A DNA stretch of 17,999 nucleotides from CAZEHJ01 sp964512485 (lineage in GTDB: Bacteria; Bacteroidota; Rhodothermia; Rhodothermales; UBA10348). Below, piece after piece: positions 14,654 through 17,999 of the stretch (the stretch's first letter is position 1; each line of letters opens with the position of its first letter). Under the pieces are notes generated by a model, which did no database searches, was not told where the DNA came from, and worked only from the letters and a program-made list of their open reading frames with translations. The translations under genes and the position numbers were made by a program. Location of the stretch: positions 1 to 17,999 of the forward strand of contig CAZEHJ010000072.1 in NCBI GenBank assembly GCA_964512485.1. The letters run 5' to 3'.

Positions 14654-16052
14654 CGATCTGTTTGATGCGGGAGCAAAAGAATTCCGCTCCAACCGGGCTC
14701 CACTGGCGGACCGGATGCGACCCAGAACGCTGGACGAATACATCGGACAGGATCACATCCTGGGGCCGGGCCGGCTCCTGCGCCGCTCCATCGAAGCGGA
14801 CCGTCTCACCTCACTGATTTTCTACGGACCACCAGGAACGGGGAAGACCACGCTTGCCCGCATTATCGCCGGAACCACTCGTTCCCATTTCGAAACCCTG
14901 AATGCGGTCCTGGCTGGTGTAAAGGACATTCGAAACGCGATATCTGACGCTGAAGGCAGGCTGAAACACCATCAACAACGAACAATTCTGTTCATCGACG
15001 AGGTCCACCGTTTCAACAAGGCACAGCAGGACGCACTGCTGCCCCACGTGGAAAATGGAACGGTCACGCTCATCGGCGCCACGACCGAAAACCCCTATTT
15101 CGAAGTCATCAAGGCACTCGTATCCCGGTCGCGCATTTTTGAACTGACTTCGTTGTCATTGGAAAATCTGGCCGATGTCGCCAAAGCCGCACTCGAGAAT
15201 GAAGAGCGGGGCTATGGTCGTCGCGATGTCCGCGTCGATGACGATGCACTGGCTCACCTGGTCTCGACATCCAACGGCGATGCGAGATCGTTGCTCAACG
15301 CCCTGGAGCTGGCCGTCGAGACTACCGAAGATGGAGCCAGCATCACGTTGGAGGTCGCTGCTGAGTCCATTCAAAAGCGAGCCGTCCTTTATGACAAGGA
15401 AGGAGATGCCCATTACGACACGGTCAGCGCTTTTATCAAGAGTCTCAGGGGTTCGGATCCGGACGCATCGATGTACTGGATGGGAAGAATGCTCTATGCT
15501 GGTGAAGACCCTCGATTCATCATTCGTCGGATGCTGATTTTCGCCGCTGAAGACATTGGACTGGCCGATCCACGAGCCGTGCAGGTCGCCGTTTCATGCG
15601 CTCAAGCTTTTGAACACGTGGGGCTGCCCGAAGGTCGATTCCACCTTGCCCAGTGCTGCCTGTATCTGGCCACGGCGCCGAAAAGTAATTCAACATATAC
15701 GTTCTTTGATGCGCTGAAATATGTCGAAGAAGAGCAGAGTGGCGATATCCCCAACCACCTCAAAGATGCCAGCCGGGATGCGAAGGGGCTGGGTCACGGC
15801 GAAGGATATTTGTATCCACACGCATACAGAAATCACTACACCCCTCAGCAGTATCTGCCCGACGAAATGCAAGGCACGTATTTCTATGAACCCAGCGACG
15901 TCGGATATGAGCGAACCATCAAGGAGCGATTGGATTACTGGCGCTCCAGAGATGATGAGACTGATCTGAAAAAGCGAGTCGAGAAGTACGTCGACAAACC
16001 AGAAGATGGCTCGCGCGAAGCGCCGGGTGATGCCGATCCGGATTCTCAATAG
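14646..16052 (+). CDS. rarA: Replication-associated recombination protein A (RarA/MgsA, AAA+ ATPase)
   Basis: This gene encodes 468 residues, slightly longer than the usual 440-450 because of an acidic tail. The AAA+ core has the clamp-loader-like N-terminus LADRMRPRTLDEYIGQ, Walker A GPPGTGKTT (61-69), Walker B LFIDEVHRF (D118-E119) and sensor 1 GATTEN (144-149). The C-terminal tetramerisation domain holds YDKEGDAHYDTVSAFIKSLRGSDPDA (split over about 250-276), YWMGRMLYAGEDPRFI and AAEDIGLADPRA. RarA is the bacterial relative of yeast Mgs1 and human WRNIP1. It acts at stalled replication forks and at DNA ends with SSB. Its pairing with a base-excision glycosylase suits a DNA-maintenance operon. 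The TRAP genes begin 12 bases later and may be read from the same transcript. Confidence 0.96.
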   Translation: MSDDLFDAGAKEFRSNRAPLADRMRPRTLDEYIGQDHILGPGRLLRRSIEADRLTSLIFYGPPGTGKTTLARIIAGTTRSHFETLNAVLAGVKDIRNAISDAEGRLKHHQQRTILFIDEVHRFNKAQQDALLPHVENGTVTLIGATTENPYFEVIKALVSRSRIFELTSLSLENLADVAKAALENEERGYGRRDVRVDDDALAHLVSTSNGDARSLLNALELAVETTEDGASITLEVAAESIQKRAVLYDKEGDAHYDTVSAFIKSLRGSDPDASMYWMGRMLYAGEDPRFIIRRMLIFAAEDIGLADPRAVQVAVSCAQAFEHVGLPEGRFHLAQCCLYLATAPKSNSTYTFFDALKYVEEEQSGDIPNHLKDASRDAKGLGHGEGYLYPHAYRNHYTPQQYLPDEMQGTYFYEPSDVGYERTIKERLDYWRSRDDETDLKKRVEKYVDKPEDGSREAPGDADPDSQ

Positions 16053-16064
16053 TATTATGCGCCC

Positions 16065-16610
16065 ATGCAAAAGCTGTTGAACATTGCCGGGGCAATCGAC
16101 CGGTTTCAGGACCGTTTCGGGAAGTGGCTATACTGGCTAACGCTCGCGATGGTGGTCATCGGAGGCTACAATGCCCTTGTTCGCTACACGGACAAATTCA
16201 CGGGAATGTCCCTCAGTTCGAATTTCTATCTGGAACTGCAGTGGTATCTCTTCAGCCTGCTCTTCCTGTTGGGCGCCGCCTACACGCTGCGGCACGATGC
16301 GCACGTGCGTGTGGACATTGTGTATTCAAAACTGTCGAAAAAGGGTAAAGCCTGGATCGACCTTGGCGGCACGGTGCTCTTCTTGATCCCGTTCTGCATC
16401 CTCATGCTCTGGGTCTCGTGGCCGGCAGTATATAATTCGTGGCAGGTGCTCGAAATGTCGCCCGACCCGGGAGGCCTACCCAGATATCCGATCAAGACTG
16501 TGATTCCGATTGCGTTCTTCCTGATTCTCGTTCAGGGCCTTTCAATGTTCATCCGGAATCTGGCCGTAGTTACGGGCTTCGATGAGGAGAAAGAAGGAGG
16601 GGAGAGCTGA
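16065..16610 (+). CDS. TRAP transporter small permease, DctQ/FcbT2 type
   Basis: This gene encodes 181 residues with four predicted membrane segments (about 21-40, 57-76, 98-119 and 143-163), the standard layout of DctQ subunits. The motif RHDAHVRVDIVY (76-87), preceded by ELQWYLFSLLFLLGAAYTL, and the SPDPGGLPRYPIKT stretch before the last helix are typical of the group labelled mannitol/chloroaromatic TRAP small permease (FcbT2). It forms the membrane complex with the large subunit encoded next and is driven by a sodium or proton gradient. Its stop shares one base with the start of the large permease. The substrate cannot be inferred, since group labels reflect early family members only. Confidence 0.93.
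   Translation: MQKLLNIAGAIDRFQDRFGKWLYWLTLAMVVIGGYNALVRYTDKFTGMSLSSNFYLELQWYLFSLLFLLGAAYTLRHDAHVRVDIVYSKLSKKGKAWIDLGGTVLFLIPFCILMLWVSWPAVYNSWQVLEMSPDPGGLPRYPIKTVIPIAFFLILVQGLSMFIRNLAVVTGFDEEKEGGES
16594..16600 (+). promoter_or_regulatory. Strong Shine-Dalgarno of the TRAP large permease
   Basis: AAGGAGG lies nine bases before the ATG at 16610, within the last codons of the small permease. It is stronger than most sites in this window and suits high or independent re-initiation on the large subunit. Confidence 0.75.
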
Positions 16611-17929
16611 TGGAAGGCGACTGGCTGGCCCCGCTCATGTTCGTCGGGGCACTCATTCTGATTTTTACGGGCTTTCCCGTGGCGTTCGCTCTCGGCGGGA
16701 CAGCCATCGTGTTCGCCTTCGTTGGCGTGGAATTGGGCATGTTCGACTGGCCTCTCCTGCTTGCGATGCCGGACAGGACATTCGGCATCATGTCCAACTT
16801 CGTCTTGCTGGCCGTGCCCTTCTTCATCTTCATGGGTACGATGCTGGAAAAATCCCGCCTCGCTGAAGACTTGCTGACGACTGTCGGACAGGTGTTCGGA
16901 CCCGTACGCGGAGGCCTGGCCCTGGCCGTCGTATTTGTAGGCGCGCTCCTCGCCGCCGCAACCGGCGTTGTGGGAGCAAGTGTTGTCGCGATGGGATTGA
17001 TCTCGCTACCTGTCATGATGCGTTACGGCTATTCGAAAGAATTGTCTGTGGGAGTCATTACAGCCTCGGGGACCCTAGGCCAGATCATACCGCCTTCAGT
17101 CGTCCTGATCGTGCTCGCGGATCAGATGGGCATTTCGGTGGGTGACCTCTTCATGGGCGCGCTCGTACCGGGCATCGTGCTTGCCGGTCTGTATGCCCTC
17201 TACTGTGGCGGAGTGGCCTTTTTTCAGCCTGAGAAAGCACCGGCATTGCCTGCCGAGGCACTTGATATTGAGAGACGGGAACTGGTGAAACGGGTGTTTC
17301 TGGTCCTGCTTCCGCCGCTCGTACTGATTCTGTTGGTTCTCGGGAGCATTTTTTCAGGAGTTGCCACGCCAACCGAGGCCGGAGCACTCGGTGCGCTCGG
17401 CGCCATCGGTCTGGCGGCAGCCAACAAGCGTCTTTCGTGGAAAGCGATCCGCGAGACGATGGACAACACCACGAAATTGACCGCCATGGTGTTGTTTCTG
17501 TTGATCGGTTCGACAGCGTTCGCCCTCGTTTTCCGCGGCCTCAATGGAGACCTCTGGATCGAAGATCTGCTGACCAATCTACCGGGTGGTGTGATCGGAC
17601 TGTTGATCGTGGCCAACCTGACCGTGTTCATCCTGGGCTTCTTCATCGACTTCTTCGAGATCGCCTTCATCGTCATCCCGCTTCTCGTACCTGCCGCTGC
17701 ATTCCTGGGAATCGACCTTGTCTGGTTCGGTGTCATGCTGGGCATGAACTTGCAGATGTCCTTCCTCACGCCACCGTTTGGGTTCGCCCTCTTCTATCTA
17801 CGAGGCGTTGCTCCGCCTGAGATATCTACTGCGCAGATCTACCGAGGCGCGGTACCCTTCATCGCCATACAGGCGATTGGCCTGATGCTGATCATTATCT
17901 GGCCTGAGCTCGTAACCTGGGCTCTATAA
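16610..17929 (+). CDS. TRAP transporter large permease, DctM/FcbT3 type
   Basis: This gene encodes 439 residues, highly hydrophobic throughout, consistent with the roughly 12-helix DctM subunit that carries the substrate path. Family motifs include GFPVAFALGG near the N-terminus, GQIIPPS (157-163) in the first half and TPTEAGALGALGA (253-265) in the second, related by the internal duplication of the ion-transporter fold. A polar cytoplasmic loop (about 205-225) separates the halves. It works with the small permease and a periplasmic solute-binding protein, which is not encoded in the window and may lie beyond the right edge. Overlap of one base with the preceding gene indicates coupled translation. 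Confidence 0.96.
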   Translation: MEGDWLAPLMFVGALILIFTGFPVAFALGGTAIVFAFVGVELGMFDWPLLLAMPDRTFGIMSNFVLLAVPFFIFMGTMLEKSRLAEDLLTTVGQVFGPVRGGLALAVVFVGALLAAATGVVGASVVAMGLISLPVMMRYGYSKELSVGVITASGTLGQIIPPSVVLIVLADQMGISVGDLFMGALVPGIVLAGLYALYCGGVAFFQPEKAPALPAEALDIERRELVKRVFLVLLPPLVLILLVLGSIFSGVATPTEAGALGALGAIGLAAANKRLSWKAIRETMDNTTKLTAMVLFLLIGSTAFALVFRGLNGDLWIEDLLTNLPGGVIGLLIVANLTVFILGFFIDFFEIAFIVIPLLVPAAAFLGIDLVWFGVMLGMNLQMSFLTPPFGFALFYLRGVAPPEISTAQIYRGAVPFIAIQAIGLMLIIIWPELVTWAL

Positions 17930-17956
17930 TGGGAAATGTGCTCACTGCTCGCTAAA

Positions 17957-17981
17957 GAGAGATTTGCCGGGCAAATCTCTC
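17957..17981. repeat. 25-nt near-perfect palindrome after the TRAP large permease
   Basis: Arms of 12 bases (17957-17968 and 17970-17981) pair perfectly around one central base; a realistic hairpin has 11 bp and a 3-base loop. It lies 27 bases after the permease stop. No T tract follows on the plus strand (CAAACC), and on the minus strand only TTT follows, so it is a poor simple terminator. It may be an intercistronic hairpin, a bidirectional terminator of weak type, or an operator for the next gene. Confidence 0.7.
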
Positions 17982-17999
17982 AAACCGCTCGCAGCAAAC

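Noticed and set aside
14051..14743. Minus-strand open frame across the glycosylase/rarA junction
   Set aside because: It covers two convincingly identified sense genes and shows no domain of its own.
17929..17955. ATG overlapping the stop of the TRAP large permease
   Set aside because: It opens a frame of only eight codons before a stop and has no supporting features.

Overview
The window is an ordinary chromosomal stretch of a Gram-negative, aerobic-type bacterium. Evidence for this is a complete type II citrate synthase, two lipoproteins with lipoboxes, an OmpA-like outer-membrane protein with PKD domains, a tripartite TRAP transporter and many Sec signal peptides. Base composition is moderately GC-rich and most genes lack a good Shine-Dalgarno sequence. 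The PKD-OmpA protein, the LVIVD-type secreted proteins and the RoxA/YcfD oxygenase would suit the Bacteroidota/Rhodothermota side of the tree (a YcfD of Rhodothermus marinus has been studied). That placement is an inference only. I see no tRNA, rRNA, CRISPR array, insertion sequence or phage gene. No gap between genes exceeds about 210 bases.

Left third (1-6436, all minus strand): four tandem paralogues of a secreted, beta-propeller-like LVIVD-type protein, transcribed towards the left edge with gaps of 2, 20 and 11 bases. The leftmost copy is cut by the edge only one or two codons before its expected end. Upstream, 64 bases away on the same strand, lies a conserved protein of a family often labelled 3-methyladenine DNA glycosylase. 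The first-transcribed propeller copy (4075-5382) has lost several His/Asp/Glu positions shared by the other three. This array is the least explained part of the window.

Middle (6551-10284, plus strand): a secreted YceI-family protein, then a tight run of a LACTB-like serine hydrolase, a cyclophilin-type lipoprotein, a 57-residue zinc-ribbon membrane protein and the ribosomal oxygenase RoxA. The last three junctions are 1 base apart, 0 bases apart and a 1-base overlap, which indicates translational coupling. Convergent to this run lies a small lipoprotein gene (10309-10683). Next comes the OmpA/PKD protein gene, ended by a perfect 14-bp hairpin terminator, and then gltA; all three are on the minus strand.

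Right part (13997-17929, plus strand), divergent from gltA: a SMUG-like uracil-DNA glycosylase overlapping rarA by 8 bases (a DNA-repair pair), then the small and large permeases of a TRAP transporter of the FcbT2/FcbT3 type. The solute-binding protein is not in the window. A 25-nt palindrome follows the large permease close to the right edge.
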